DNA from: Cellulomonas cellasea
Lineage (GTDB): Bacteria > Actinomycetota > Actinomycetes > Actinomycetales > Cellulomonadaceae
DNA length: 64,000 nucleotides
Reading direction: 5' to 3'
NCBI RefSeq assembly: GCF_030372105.1
Contig: NZ_JAUDBQ010000014.1
Coordinates: 1-64,000 of the forward strand
Positions 53,238 through 62,510 of this stretch are shown in pieces. Below the pieces are notes generated by a model. The model saw only the letters and a list, made by a program, of their open reading frames with translations. It ran no database searches and was not told the origin of the DNA. The stretch's first letter is position 1, and each line of letters opens with the position of its first letter. Both the position numbers and the translations under genes were made by a program.

Positions 53238-53932
53238 CGGGTCACCGCCAGCCGCCGGGAGAGGGAGGTCGTGGCCAGTCCGATCGGGATGACGATGATG
53301 ACGAACCCCAGGGCGAAGGTGAAGAAGATCGCGAAGATGACATCGGGCCGGAACTCGATCATGGTCTTCATGAGCCCGGCGGCCTCGGCCACGGAGCCGG
53401 CGGCTGCGACGGTGGAGTTCTTCGCGAGGGCGATGAGGGTGTTGCCGAGCGGGGCGACGGCGCCCCGGAAGGCCTGCGGCAGGATGATCAGCCGCGCTGT
53501 CGGCAGGAAGCCGAGCCCGATGGCGCGCGCTGCCTCCGCCTGCCCGAGGGGCACGGTGTTGACCCCGGAGCGGAGCGCCTCGCACACGAACGCCGCGTGG
53601 TAGATGGCCAGCCCGAGCACCGCCAGCCGGAAGAAGTTCTCGTTGAAGTCGCTCGAGAGCACCACGTTGAGCTGGCCCCAGAGGCCGAGCACGCAGAACA
53701 CGATGATGATCGTCAGCGGCGTGTTGCGGAACACGTTCACGTACGTGGAGCCGGCCCAGCGCAGGCTCGGCAGGGGCGAGATGCGCATGACGGCGAGCAC
53801 CGTGCCGATCACCAGGGCGATGATCGCCGCGAAGAAGGTGAGTTTGATGTTGACCCAGAACGCCGCGGGGACGTTGTACTGGGAGAACAGGGAGAGGAAC
53901 TGGCTCAAGTAGTCGCCGTCCAGCGGTCTCAC
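53234..53932 (-). CDS. gluC: Polar amino acid ABC transporter permease (GluC-like)
   Basis: Second membrane subunit, 232 residues. Signature segments are YVNVFRNTPLTIIIVFCVLG and the EAA loop EAARAIGLGFLPTARLIILPQAF. Five to six hydrophobic helices are present. The GTG at 53932 is the only start near the family N-terminus, although the GGAGG in front of it is very close. It follows the substrate-binding gene across a 101-base gap with a strong hairpin and overlaps gluD by four bases. Confidence 0.88.
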   Translation of the reverse strand: MRPLDGDYLSQFLSLFSQYNVPAAFWVNIKLTFFAAIIALVIGTVLAVMRISPLPSLRWAGSTYVNVFRNTPLTIIIVFCVLGLWGQLNVVLSSDFNENFFRLAVLGLAIYHAAFVCEALRSGVNTVPLGQAEAARAIGLGFLPTARLIILPQAFRGAVAPLGNTLIALAKNSTVAAAGSVAEAAGLMKTMIEFRPDVIFAIFFTFALGFVIIVIPIGLATTSLSRRLAVTR

Positions 53933-53984
53933 CTCCTCGGGGGGTGGGGGTAGGCGGACTCAGTGCGGGAGCGTGCTGCGCTCG

Positions 53985-54017
53985 CGGTGGGGGCGGCCGG
54001 TGCGACCGCCCCCACCG
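53985..54017 (-). promoter_or_regulatory. Intercistronic hairpin between gluB and gluC
   Basis: A 12-bp stem, GGTGGGGGCGG at 53986-53996 with CCGCCCCCACC at 54006-54016 plus one more flanking pair, and a nine-base loop. Hairpins after binding-protein genes commonly protect that part of the message from 3' decay and reduce read-through, so the binding protein is made in excess over the permeases. That function is inferred. Confidence 0.6.
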
Positions 54018-54033
54018 TCGAGAGCGCGGGCGG

Positions 54034-54885
54034 TCAGGCGCAGGCCTGGACCTCCGGCGGGTTGAGCTCCTGGTTGGCCTTGTAGCCGGACTCGCCGACG
54101 TTCTTGTCGAGGAGCTCCTGCCAGGTGCCGTCCTCGATCATCGCGGTGATGGCGTCGTTGATCTGCTGGCAGGTGCTGTTGTCCTGGGGGAGGCCCACCC
54201 CGTAGTTCTCCTCGGAGAACGGGTTGCCGACCACCTTCACCTTGCCGACGTTGCTGGGCTGGGCGGCCAGGCCCGCCAGGATGATGTCGTCGGTCGTGAC
54301 CGCGTCAACCGAACCCGAGGTGAGCAGGGTGACGCACTCGGCATACCCCGGCTGCTCGACGAGGTTCACCGTGTTGGCGTGCTCGTCCTTGATGCGCTGC
54401 GCGGACGTCGAGCCGGTGACCGAGCAGAGGTTCTTGCCCTCGAGGTCCTCGGGCCCGCTGATCGAGTCGTCGTCCTGCGCGACGAGCAGGTCCTGCCCGG
54501 CGACGAAGTACGGCCCGGCGAACGCGACGGTCTCCTTGCGGGCGTCGGTGATCGAGTAGGTCGCGAAGATCATGTCGACCTGGCCGGTGGACAGCAGGTT
54601 CTCGCGCTGGGCCGAGGGCGCCTCCACCCAGGTGATCTGGTCCTCCGAGTAGCCGAGCGCCTCCGCGACGTTGCGGGCGACGTCGACGTCGAAGCCGGAG
54701 TACTCGCTGCCGTCCTTGAAGCCGAGCCCGGGCTGATCGTACTTGATGCCGATCCGGACAGTCCCGCCACCGCCGTCGGTCGCGGAGGCCGAGTCGCCCG
54801 AGTCGTCGTCGCTTCCGCCGCAGGCGGTGAGCAGGAGGGCGGTCGCGGCGATCGCCGCCACCCCCAGGGGTCGTCTGCGCATCAT
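54034..54885 (-). CDS. gluB: Amino acid ABC transporter substrate-binding lipoprotein (GluB-like)
   Basis: A 283-residue lipoprotein that captures the substrate outside the membrane. The signal ends in the lipobox LLLTACGG (Cys at about residue 22), then a Ser/Asp/Gly-rich tether. The SBP family 3 domain begins VRIGIKYDQPGLGFKDGSEY, with SGFDVDVARNVAEALGY and the DMIFATYSITDARKETVAF segment typical of glutamate/glutamine binders. ATG at 54885 or 54882 can start the protein. It is the second gene of the gluABCD operon. Confidence 0.92.
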   Translation of the reverse strand: MMRRRPLGVAAIAATALLLTACGGSDDDSGDSASATDGGGGTVRIGIKYDQPGLGFKDGSEYSGFDVDVARNVAEALGYSEDQITWVEAPSAQRENLLSTGQVDMIFATYSITDARKETVAFAGPYFVAGQDLLVAQDDDSISGPEDLEGKNLCSVTGSTSAQRIKDEHANTVNLVEQPGYAECVTLLTSGSVDAVTTDDIILAGLAAQPSNVGKVKVVGNPFSEENYGVGLPQDNSTCQQINDAITAMIEDGTWQELLDKNVGESGYKANQELNPPEVQACA

Positions 54886-54948
54886 TCGTTCCTCTCGTTG
54901 CGTGGCACCACGGGGTCGTGAGGGTCAAGTGCGGGCAGAGCCCGGGAT

Positions 54949-55758
54949 CTAGTGCGTGAGGATCTTCGACAGGAAGTCGCGGGCCCGGTCGGAGCGGGGC
55001 GACGTGAAGAACGTCTCGGGCGTCGCCTCCTCGACGATCTGCCCGCCGTCCATGAACACCACGCGGTGCGCCGCCTTGCGGGCGAAGCCCATCTCGTGGG
55101 TGACGACGATCATGGTCATGCCCTCGCGGGCCAGCGCCACCATGACGTCGAGGACCTCGTTGATCATCTCCGGGTCGAGGGCCGACGTCGGCTCGTCGAA
55201 GAGCATGACCTTCGGGTTCATCGCCAGCGCCCGGGCGATCGCGACGCGCTGCTGCTGTCCGCCGGAGAGCTGCGCGGGCAGCTTCTCGGCCTGGTCGGCC
55301 ACCCCGACCCGCTCGAGCAGCGCCATCGCCTGCTCGCGGGCCTGCGCGGGCTTCGTGCCCTTGGCCTTGATCGGGCCCAGGGTGACGTTCTCCAGCACCG
55401 TCTTGTGGGCGAACAGGTTGAAGGACTGGAACACCATGCCGACGTCGGCGCGCAGTCTCGCGAGCTCGCGTCCCTCGGCGGGCAACGGCGCCCCGTCGAT
55501 GGTGATCGTGCCGGAGTCGATCGTCTCGAGCCGGTTGATGGTGCGGCACAGCGTCGACTTCCCGCTGCCCGACGGCCCGATGACGACCACCACCTCGCCG
55601 CGGCTGACGGTCAGGTCGATGTCCTGGAGCACGTGCAAGTCGCCGAAGTGCTTGTCGACGCCCGTGAGCACCACGAGCGGGTCGCCGATGGGGCGCGACG
55701 GGTCAGCGGGGACGTCCGGGCTGTCCGGTAAGGCATCGACTGGGGTTTGCTCTGCCAT
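54949..55758 (-). CDS. gluA: Amino acid ABC transporter ATP-binding protein (GluA-like)
   Basis: Cytoplasmic ATPase, 269 residues. Walker A is GPSGSGKST, the Q-loop [20 protein letters not shown], the ABC signature [15 protein letters not shown], Walker [15 protein letters not shown] and the H-loop VVTHEMGFA. The motifs are those of the polar amino acid (GluA/GlnQ) family. A 25-residue acidic N-terminal extension precedes the domain. It is the first gene of the operon, so the promoter should lie in the 137 bases shared with the divergent miaB. Confidence 0.93.
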   Translation of the reverse strand: MAEQTPVDALPDSPDVPADPSRPIGDPLVVLTGVDKHFGDLHVLQDIDLTVSRGEVVVVIGPSGSGKSTLCRTINRLETIDSGTITIDGAPLPAEGRELARLRADVGMVFQSFNLFAHKTVLENVTLGPIKAKGTKPAQAREQAMALLERVGVADQAEKLPAQLSGGQQQRVAIARALAMNPKVMLFDEPTSALDPEMINEVLDVMVALAREGMTMIVVTHEMGFARKAAHRVVFMDGGQIVEEATPETFFTSPRSDRARDFLSKILTH

Positions 55759-55895
55759 TCGTCGAACTTAGGGGGCATATGTTGCGAGTGCTACCGCTGT
55801 AGGTCACGTCCCGGCAACGTTCTGGACATCTGGCCCCCGGCGTGACGTCGCAGGTGGCGCGGTCGCCCCATGCTCGCGGCCTTACCCTGGAGGCG

Positions 55896-57479
55896 ATGTC
55901 CACGACCACGCCTTCTCGCACCGGCGCCCCCGACGCCGACGTGCGCCGCACGTACCTCGTCAAGACGCTCGGCTGCCAGATGAACGTCCACGACTCCGAG
56001 CACATGGCCGGCATGCTCGAGCAGGCCGGCTACGTCGCCGCGTCTCCGCAGGACGCCGCCGCCGAGGCCGCCGACATCATCGTCATCAACACCTGCGCGG
56101 TGCGCGAGAACGCGTCCGACAAGCTCTACGGCAACCTGGGGCGGCTCGCCGGGGCCAAGCGCTCGCGGCCGGGCATGCAGATCGCCGTGGGCGGCTGCCT
56201 CGCCCAGAAGGACCGCGCGGGCATCGTCGAGCGCGCGCCGTGGGTGGACGTGGTCTTCGGCACCCACAACCTCGACGCCCTGCCGGTGCTGTTGGAGCGG
56301 GCCCGGCACAACCAGCGCGCCGAGGTGGAGATCGCCGAGTCGCTGCAGGTCTTCCCCTCGACCCTGCCGACCCGGCGCGAGTCGGTGTACGCGGGCTGGG
56401 TGTCGATCAGCGTCGGCTGCAACAACACGTGCACGTTCTGCATCGTGCCGCACCTGCGCGGCAAGGAGCGTGACCGTCGCCCGGGGGAGATCCTCGCCGA
56501 GGTCGAGGCGCTCGTGGCGCAGGGCGCGATCGAGGTCACGCTGCTCGGCCAGAACGTGAACTCCTACGGTGTCGAGTTCGGCGACCGGGGCGCGTTCGCG
56601 AAGCTGCTGCGGGCTGCCGGCGCCATCGAGGGCCTGGAGCGGCTGCGTTTCACGTCCCCGCACCCGGCCGCGTTCACCGACGACGTGATCGCGGCGATGG
56701 CCGAGACCCCCACGGTGATGCCGCAGCTGCACATGCCGCTGCAGTCCGGCTCCGACCGGGTGCTGCGCGCCATGCGCCGCTCGTACCGCTCGGAGAAGTT
56801 CCTGGGCATCCTGGACCGTGTGCGGGCCGCGATGCCCGACGCGGCGATCACCACCGACATCATCGTGGGCTTCCCCGGCGAGACCGAGGAGGACTTCGCC
56901 GAGACGCTGCGCGTCGTCGAGGCGGCGCGGTTCTCCTCCGCCTTCACGTTCCAGTACTCCCCGCGCCCGGGGACCCCCGCCGCCGACCTGCCCGACCAGC
57001 TCCCCAAGGACGTCGTCCAGGAGCGCTACGAGCGCCTGGTCGCCCTGCAGGACCGCATCGCCCTCGAGGAGAGCCAGGCGCAGGTGGGGCGCACCGTCGA
57101 GGTGCTGGTGGCCGAGGGCGAGGGCCGCAAGGACGGGGCGACGCACCGCGTGACCGGGCGGGCGGCCGACAACCGCCTCGTGCACCTCGCGCTGCCGCAG
57201 GGCCTGGCCGCCGACGACGCGCCCCGGCCCGGCGACCTCGTGACTGTGACCGTGACGCGGGCCGCGCCGTACCACCTGGTCGCGGACTCCGCGCTGGACC
57301 CCGAGCCCCGCTTCGCGGTGCGCCGCACCCGCGCCGGCGACGCCTGGGCCGCGCGTGAGGCCGGGCAGGAGCCCGGCCACGACGGCGCCGGGGCGAGTGG
57401 GTGCGGCACGGGCGGATCCGGCCCCGCCGGCCCCGTGACGCTGGGCCTGCCGACGTTGGGCGTGCCGACGAGGGCCTGA
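55896..57479 (+). CDS. miaB: tRNA-2-methylthio-N6-dimethylallyladenosine synthase
   Basis: Radical-SAM enzyme that methylthiolates i6A37 of tRNAs reading UNN codons. The 527 residues start with the MTTase domain ([31 protein letters not shown]: the three cysteines of one Fe-S cluster). The radical-SAM core has CNNTCTFC near residue 176-183, and a TRAM domain (about 400-460) binds RNA. The C-terminal 60 residues are a variable Gly/Ala-rich extension. ATG at 55896 with CTGGAGGCG upstream is preferred to the frame opening at 55842. miaA, which makes its substrate, lies 3 kb downstream. Confidence 0.95.
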   Translation: MSTTTPSRTGAPDADVRRTYLVKTLGCQMNVHDSEHMAGMLEQAGYVAASPQDAAAEAADIIVINTCAVRENASDKLYGNLGRLAGAKRSRPGMQIAVGGCLAQKDRAGIVERAPWVDVVFGTHNLDALPVLLERARHNQRAEVEIAESLQVFPSTLPTRRESVYAGWVSISVGCNNTCTFCIVPHLRGKERDRRPGEILAEVEALVAQGAIEVTLLGQNVNSYGVEFGDRGAFAKLLRAAGAIEGLERLRFTSPHPAAFTDDVIAAMAETPTVMPQLHMPLQSGSDRVLRAMRRSYRSEKFLGILDRVRAAMPDAAITTDIIVGFPGETEEDFAETLRVVEAARFSSAFTFQYSPRPGTPAADLPDQLPKDVVQERYERLVALQDRIALEESQAQVGRTVEVLVAEGEGRKDGATHRVTGRAADNRLVHLALPQGLAADDAPRPGDLVTVTVTRAAPYHLVADSALDPEPRFAVRRTRAGDAWAAREAGQEPGHDGAGASGCGTGGSGPAGPVTLGLPTLGVPTRA

Positions 57480-57526
57480 CGGCTCCCGGCAGCCCGGGCG
57501 CCCCGCCGCTCGGCGGAGGTCGCCGG

Positions 57527-58060
57527 TCAGTCGTTCGGCGTGCCGGGCGGTTGCGCGTCGTCGAGGGGGATCAGGGCGTCCAACGCCGAGAACATCTGCA
57601 CCCCGGTGCCGAGCCCGCACGCCACGAGCTGGGCGACCTGCAGATCCGTGGCGCCCTGCTCGAGGTCCGCGGAGACCTCGCTGTACAGCGCGAGCAGGCC
57701 GTCCTCCTCGCGGACGTACACCTTCGGCCAGATCCGCTCGCGATTCCAGTCGTTGATCGCCAGGGCGACGGCCCGCCGGCGCTCCAGGGGGAGCTGGCGC
57801 TGCCAACGCCCCCGCACCTGCAGGATCTCCTCGTGCTCGCCGAGCAGCAGGAACCAGAACCGGTTGCCGTCCCAGGTGCCCGTCAGGTCGCCGTCGTCGT
57901 CCACCAGGAACTGGTAGCCGCGCCCACGCAGGTAGTCGGCCACGCGCTCCCGGGTCAGCGGAGTGGGCGCCTCCTCGTCGGAGCGCGGGCTGTGGTGCTT
58001 GGCGGGGGAGCGCGCGCCCAGCACCCGCGAGATCCAGGCGCTCAGCGGGCGGGCGCTCAC
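57527..58060 (-). CDS. YbjN-domain protein, copy 1
   Basis: A 177-residue protein of the YbjN/type III secretion chaperone-like fold. The domain runs from about residue 35 to 165: LTRERVADYLRGRGYQFLVD, DGDLTGTWDGNRFWFLLLGE, EILQVRGRWQRQ, and INDWNRERIWPKVYVREEDG. No catalytic residues are expected; the family is often regulatory or chaperone-like, with no firm function in actinobacteria. Its start overlaps the stop of copy 2 by four bases (GTGA), so both are one transcript. It converges on miaB. Confidence 0.8.
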   Translation of the reverse strand: MSARPLSAWISRVLGARSPAKHHSPRSDEEAPTPLTRERVADYLRGRGYQFLVDDDGDLTGTWDGNRFWFLLLGEHEEILQVRGRWQRQLPLERRRAVALAINDWNRERIWPKVYVREEDGLLALYSEVSADLEQGATDLQVAQLVACGLGTGVQMFSALDALIPLDDAQPPGTPND

Positions 58061-58653
58061 GGGGCCACCCCCGCGGGGTCCGGGTACAACTCGTCGATCG
58101 CGTCGAAGAACATGCTGCCGGTGCTCAAGCCGCAGAACAGCAGCTGGTTGAGCTGCTCGTCGGTGACGCCGTGCTCCAGGTCGGTCGCGACCTCGGTGAT
58201 GACATGGACCATGCCGTTGTCACGCACCCGCACGTAGGCCTTGGGCCAGATGCGGTCGGCGTTCCACTCGTTGCACGCGTCCAGCACCTCCTCGAGGCGC
58301 TCGATCGCCACTTCGCGGTTCCACTGGCCGCGCACCTGCAGGATCTCCGACTCCTCGCCGAACAGGAAGAAGTAGAAGAGCCGTCCGCGCCACAGCCCGC
58401 CCAAGTCGCCGTCGCTGTCGACGAAGTAGCTGAAGTCGTTGCGGACGAACCACTGGGCGATGCGCTCGGTCGTCACTGGTGTGGGCGTGTCGACCACCTG
58501 TGCGCCCAGCTCGCGTGCGAGGAGGTCGGTCACCTGGTCGTGCAGTGCGGCGTGCTCGGCTATCTCGTCGGCGCCGCCATCGGGCTCGCGCCGGCCGTTC
58601 TCCGGCGGTAGCCCGAGCCACCGGCTGAGCCGACGGTCCCGGAAGAAACCCAT
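58057..58653 (-). CDS. YbjN-domain protein, copy 2
   Basis: A 198-residue paralog of the neighbour. An N-terminal extension (MGFFRDRRLSRWLGLPPENG) precedes the domain, in which TTERIAQWFVRNDFSYFVDS, DGDLGGLWRGRLFYFFLFGE, EILQVRGQWNRE and CNEWNADRIWPKAYVR line up with copy 1. The MGFF opening is shared with copy 3, which is divergent. Function unknown. Confidence 0.8.
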   Translation of the reverse strand: MGFFRDRRLSRWLGLPPENGRREPDGGADEIAEHAALHDQVTDLLARELGAQVVDTPTPVTTERIAQWFVRNDFSYFVDSDGDLGGLWRGRLFYFFLFGEESEILQVRGQWNREVAIERLEEVLDACNEWNADRIWPKAYVRVRDNGMVHVITEVATDLEHGVTDEQLNQLLFCGLSTGSMFFDAIDELYPDPAGVAP

Positions 58654-58805
58654 GGCGAAACCCTACCCGTGCTGGGAAGGGGTTCCGCCAACCCCCTGCG
58701 CGCGGCGCGCGCGGGACGTAGGGCATGACCACCGGCGCCGGTTCGGGCTACCCTCGGTCGGCAGCGCGCCCCCGCGCGATTTACGAGACACGAGGTCGTT
58801 TTGTC

Positions 58806-59312
58806 ATGGGTTTCTTCAGCAGGCCGGACGTGGATGCCACGGCATCCGGGCTCGAACCGTTGAGCCACCAGCGCATCATCGATCGGCTCGAGGCGAAGGG
58901 CTTCACCTACGGCGTCGACGACGACGGGGACATCGGCGGCCGGTGGGACGACCACGCGTTCTACTTCTTCCTGCTGGGCCGGGACTCCGAGTACCTGCAG
59001 GTGCGGGGCCGTTGGGCCCGTGACGTGGCGCCGAGCGAGATCGAGGCGCTCACCGCCGAGGTCAACGCCTGGAACCTCGACAAGCTGTGGCCCAAGGTCT
59101 ACGTCCGTGCGGAGGGCGACCGCATCGGCGTCTACTCCGAGCACACCGTCGACTACGAGCACGGCGTGAGCGACAGCCAGCTCGAGCTGCACATGGCCTG
59201 CGGCATCAGCACCGCGCTGCAGTTCTTCGCGCACCTCGACTCGCTCTACCCCGAGGCGGTGGCCGAGGCCCGCAAGCAGCTCGCAGGCCAGGGCTCCGCG
59301 CCGGCTTCCTGA
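58806..59312 (+). CDS. YbjN-domain protein, copy 3
   Basis: A 168-residue third paralog on the other strand, 152 bases from copy 2. It opens MGFFSRPDVD; LSHQRIIDRLEAKGFTYGVD, DGDIGGRWDDHAFYFFLLGR, EYLQVRGRWARD and VNAWNLDKLWPKVYVRAEGD give the same four blocks as the other two. ATG at 58806 is chosen because the MGFF start matches copy 2. The 24-90-base region before it should hold two divergent promoters. The protein has no signal peptide. Confidence 0.82.
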   Translation: MGFFSRPDVDATASGLEPLSHQRIIDRLEAKGFTYGVDDDGDIGGRWDDHAFYFFLLGRDSEYLQVRGRWARDVAPSEIEALTAEVNAWNLDKLWPKVYVRAEGDRIGVYSEHTVDYEHGVSDSQLELHMACGISTALQFFAHLDSLYPEAVAEARKQLAGQGSAPAS

Positions 59313-59474
59313 CGTCCTCATGCGGGCCGCAGGGCTGGCCAGCGCGGCGGTTCTGTTCTCCGGGGATGTGGCTCGACTGAGGCGGTCACGGCTCGCCGCC
59401 GACCGACGTGGAGGGCGTCACCTCGCTCGGCGGGCTCGTCCTGGCCACGGGGCGGGAGCGGCTACCGTCGGAGC

Positions 59475-60227
59475 ATGCTCGTCGCTGCCGCACTGGTCCC
59501 TGAGACCGCACTGCTCGTCCCTGGCGCCGCTGGCCGCGCTGACGTCCTGGGGAAGGTGCGGGAGGCCGCGCTGACCGCCGTCGCGCGCGTGCTCGACCAG
59601 GCGCCCGACACCGTCGTGGTGGTCGCCCCGGGCCCGATCGACCGCGTGCTCGGCGAGGGCGCACGCCCGAGCCTGGCCGCCGCGGGGATCCCCGACGACG
59701 CGCTCGGCTGGCGTCCCGCCCCGAGTGGCCCGGAGTCGGTGGCGGCCAATCCCGCCGCGAGCGTCGCGCTGCTGCTCCTGGCCGCGGCCGGGTGGCAGGG
59801 GCGCACGGTGACGGTCGAGGTGGGCGGTGCCTCGCCCGACCCCGAGCGGTTGCGCGCCCAAGGCGCCGCGCAGGCCGGGCCGGCGGAACCCGGCGCCCGG
59901 ATCGGGCTCCTCGTCGCGGGGTCGCTCAGCGCGCGGCACGGGCCGGATGCGCCGTTGGCCGAGGACCCGCAGGCGGTGACCGTCGACGCGGAGCTGCTGG
60001 AGGCGATCGCCGACGCCGGGCCGCACGCCCTCGCCCGGCTAGCGGGCCTGCCCGCAGACGTGGCCCAGCGGCTGGCGATCACGCTCTGGGGCCCGATGCA
60101 GGTGCTCCTCGGCGCCGTCGGCGAGGTGCCCGGGGCCCGCGTGGCCGCCGATGTCCTCGTTGCCGACGCGCCGCTCGGCGCCCAGTACGCCGTCGCCACG
60201 TGGCTCACCGGGCAGGCCGCCCGATGA
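59475..60227 (+). CDS. Class III extradiol dioxygenase-like protein
   Basis: A 250-residue protein encoded directly before miaA, as is common in actinobacteria. The N-terminus MLVAAALVPETALLVPGAAG resembles the catalytic-subunit-B-like fold of class III extradiol ring-cleavage dioxygenases (usually written as AALVPHPPLLVPG), but the histidine of that motif is replaced by glutamate. DTVVVVAPGPIDR, LVAGSLSARHGPDAP and ADAPLGAQYAVATW are other family segments. The substitution at a metal-binding position makes an ordinary dioxygenase reaction doubtful. Its stop overlaps the miaA ATG. Real function unknown. Confidence 0.72.
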   Translation: MLVAAALVPETALLVPGAAGRADVLGKVREAALTAVARVLDQAPDTVVVVAPGPIDRVLGEGARPSLAAAGIPDDALGWRPAPSGPESVAANPAASVALLLLAAAGWQGRTVTVEVGGASPDPERLRAQGAAQAGPAEPGARIGLLVAGSLSARHGPDAPLAEDPQAVTVDAELLEAIADAGPHALARLAGLPADVAQRLAITLWGPMQVLLGAVGEVPGARVAADVLVADAPLGAQYAVATWLTGQAAR

Positions 60228-61189
60228 CCGGCGCAGCGCTCGTCGTGGCGATCGTCGGGCCCACGGCCACGGGCAAGTCCGACCTCGGGCTGGCGCTCGC
60301 GGAGCGGCTCGACGGCGAGATCGTCAACACGGACTCGATGCAGTTCTACCGGGGCATGGACATCGGCACGGCCAAGCTCGCCCCGGCCGAGCGGCGGGGG
60401 ATCCCGCATCACCAGATCGACGTGCTGGACCCGCTCGACGACGCCTCGGTGGCCGACTACCAGCGTGACGCCCGCGCGGACCTGCAGGGCATCGCGGCGC
60501 GGGGCCGTCGGGCGGTGGCTGTGGGCGGGTCCGGGCTGTACGTGCGCGCCCTGCTCGACAACATGGACTTCCCGGGCACCGACCCCCTGGTGCGCGCCCG
60601 GCTCGAGGCGCGGGTCGAGGCCGAGGGGTCGCGCGCGCTGCACGCCGAGCTGGAGCGGCTCGACCCGGGCGCCGCCGCCGGCATCGGGCCGCGCAACGCC
60701 CGCCGGGTGGTCCGCGCCCTCGAGGTCATCGAGCTCACGGGCCGGCCCTACTCGTCGAGCCTCCCGCAGCATGTGTACGAGGTCCCCGCCGTGCAGATCG
60801 GGCTGGACTGCGACCGCGCGGTCCTCGACGCCCGGATCGAGTCCCGGGTGGACCACATGTGGGAGGCCGGGCTCGTGGGCGAGGTCGAGGCGCTCGCGGC
60901 CCACGGCCTCGGACGCACCGCCGCCCGCGCCGTCGGCTACGCGCAGGTCCTCGCGCTGCTGGCCGGGGAGCTCGACGAGGTCGAGGCCCGCTCGGCCATC
61001 GCGGCGGGCACCCGGCGGCTGGCCCGCAAGCAGATGGGCTGGTTCGGCCGCGACCCCCGGGTGCACTGGCTCGACGCGCAGGACCCGGACCTGGTCGAGC
61101 GTGCCCTGGAGCTGGTCGCCGCCGCCGACGAGGGCGGGCTGGCGCCGCCCACGGTGGACCCGGCGCCGCGCCGTAGTCTGGGCTCATGA
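60224..61189 (+). CDS. miaA: tRNA dimethylallyltransferase
   Basis: Adds the isopentenyl group to A37 of tRNAs reading UNN codons, the step before MiaB. The 321 residues have the P-loop GPTATGKSDLGLALA, the substrate motif NTDSMQFYRGMDIGTAK, PHHQIDVLDP, and VGGSGLYVRALLD. ATG at 60224 overlaps the previous stop (ATGA) and its own stop overlaps dapF in the same way, so three genes are chained. Confidence 0.95.
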   Translation: MTGAALVVAIVGPTATGKSDLGLALAERLDGEIVNTDSMQFYRGMDIGTAKLAPAERRGIPHHQIDVLDPLDDASVADYQRDARADLQGIAARGRRAVAVGGSGLYVRALLDNMDFPGTDPLVRARLEARVEAEGSRALHAELERLDPGAAAGIGPRNARRVVRALEVIELTGRPYSSSLPQHVYEVPAVQIGLDCDRAVLDARIESRVDHMWEAGLVGEVEALAAHGLGRTAARAVGYAQVLALLAGELDEVEARSAIAAGTRRLARKQMGWFGRDPRVHWLDAQDPDLVERALELVAAADEGGLAPPTVDPAPRRSLGS

Positions 61190-62160
61190 CCAGTCCGGCC
61201 ACCGACCTCGCCGCCACCGGCGCCGCGCACGCGACGCTCCCCGTCACCAAGGGCCACGGCACGCAGAACGACTTCGTGCTGCTCGACGACCGTGACGGGG
61301 CGATCGAGCTCACCGACTCGCTCGTGCGGGCGCTCGCGGACCGGCGGGCCGGGATCGGCGGCGACGGGGTGATCCGCCTCGTCGCGAGCGCGGCCCTGCC
61401 CGACGGCGCGGCCAGCCTCACCCAGGACCCGCGCGCGCTGTGGTTCATGGACTACCGCAACGCCGACGGCTCGATCGCGGAGATGTGCGGCAACGGGGTG
61501 CGCGTCTTCGCCGCGTACCTGGCGAGCCTGGGCCTGTGGGACCCCTCCGAGGGCGACCTGGTGATCGGGACCCGCGCCGGGGTGCGCCATGTGCGCCGTG
61601 AGCCGGCCCCCGGAGCCCCGGGCGGCGTCTGGTACGCGGTGGACATGGGCCCGTGGACGCTCCCGGGTGGCGCGGCCGCCCAGGCGGCCGGGTTCGACGC
61701 CGAGGTCGTCGTCTCCGGGCTGGAGGTCGACCGCCCGGCGCTGCGCGTCGACGTCGGCAACCCGCACACCGTCCTCGCGCTCGCGGGTGAGGGCGAGCTG
61801 GAGGCGGTCGACCTGACCCGGGCGCCGTCGGTGTCCCCGCATCCGCCGCAGGGCACCAACGTGGAGCTCGTGGTCCCGCTCGGCGAGAGCGCCGGCCCGG
61901 ACGGCACGCCCGTCGGGCGGGTGCGCATGCGCGTCCACGAGCGCGGCGTGGGGGAGACCCGCTCCTGCGGCACCGGGGCGTGCGCGGCGGCGCTGGCCGT
62001 GCGCACCTGGGCCGGCTCTGGGGCCCCGGACGTGTGGCTCGTCGACGTGCCGGGCGGCACGGTGCGGGTGCGCCTGCTCGACGGCGGGCACGTGGAGCTG
62101 GCGGGGCCGGCGGTGCTCGTCGCCCACGCCGACGTCGACCTGGCGGCGCTGGGCCTATGA
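61186..62160 (+). CDS. dapF: Diaminopimelate epimerase
   Basis: Converts LL- to meso-diaminopimelate, the cell-wall cross-linker and lysine precursor. The 324 residues hold both catalytic cysteines: EMCGNGVRVFA (about 103) and SCGTGACAAAL (about 264). KGHGTQNDFVLLDD and VDVGNPHTV are further family motifs. The N-terminus has a short extension before VTKGHGT. ATG at 61186 overlaps miaA, and its end overlaps the thioredoxin-like gene. Confidence 0.95.
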   Translation: MTSPATDLAATGAAHATLPVTKGHGTQNDFVLLDDRDGAIELTDSLVRALADRRAGIGGDGVIRLVASAALPDGAASLTQDPRALWFMDYRNADGSIAEMCGNGVRVFAAYLASLGLWDPSEGDLVIGTRAGVRHVRREPAPGAPGGVWYAVDMGPWTLPGGAAAQAAGFDAEVVVSGLEVDRPALRVDVGNPHTVLALAGEGELEAVDLTRAPSVSPHPPQGTNVELVVPLGESAGPDGTPVGRVRMRVHERGVGETRSCGTGACAAALAVRTWAGSGAPDVWLVDVPGGTVRVRLLDGGHVELAGPAVLVAHADVDLAALGL

Positions 62161-62510
62161 CGGCCGCGGGGCGGATGACCGCGCTGACGAGCGCGGAGCT
62201 CGGCCGGCCCCTCGGGCGGCGCGCGACGTTCGTGCAGATCTCCAGCGCGTTCTGCCTGCCGTGCCGGGCGACCCGCAGGGTGCTCGAGATTGTCGCCGGC
62301 GAGCAGGACGGCGTCGCCCACATCGAGCTGGACGTCGCCGACCACCTGGCCCTGGGCGAGCGGCTCGACGTGCGCTCCACCCCGACGGTCCTCGTGCTGG
62401 ACGCCGACGGGGTCGAGCGGGTGCGCGCGACGGGGGCCCCGACGCTCGCGCAGGCGCGCGCGGCCTTGGCCCGCGTGATCGGCAGCCTGGAGCGCCCGAG
62501 CTCAGCGTGA
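62157..62510 (+). CDS. Thioredoxin-like protein
   Basis: A 117-residue thioredoxin-fold protein with the redox pair CLPC in SSAFCLPCRATRRVLEIVAG and the cis-proline turn in VRSTPTVLVLDADG. The active site CLPC differs from the CGPC of true thioredoxins, so substrate and potential may differ. The cytoplasmic protein lacks a signal peptide. ATG at 62157 overlaps the dapF stop (ATGA). It ends nine bases into the convergent methyltransferase gene. Confidence 0.85.
   Translation: MTAAGRMTALTSAELGRPLGRRATFVQISSAFCLPCRATRRVLEIVAGEQDGVAHIELDVADHLALGERLDVRSTPTVLVLDADGVERVRATGAPTLAQARAALARVIGSLERPSSA

Noticed and set aside
57480-57526. Small CCGCC/GGCGG hairpin between miaB and the YbjN gene
   Set aside because: Only five pairs; too weak to call a terminator in DNA of this composition.
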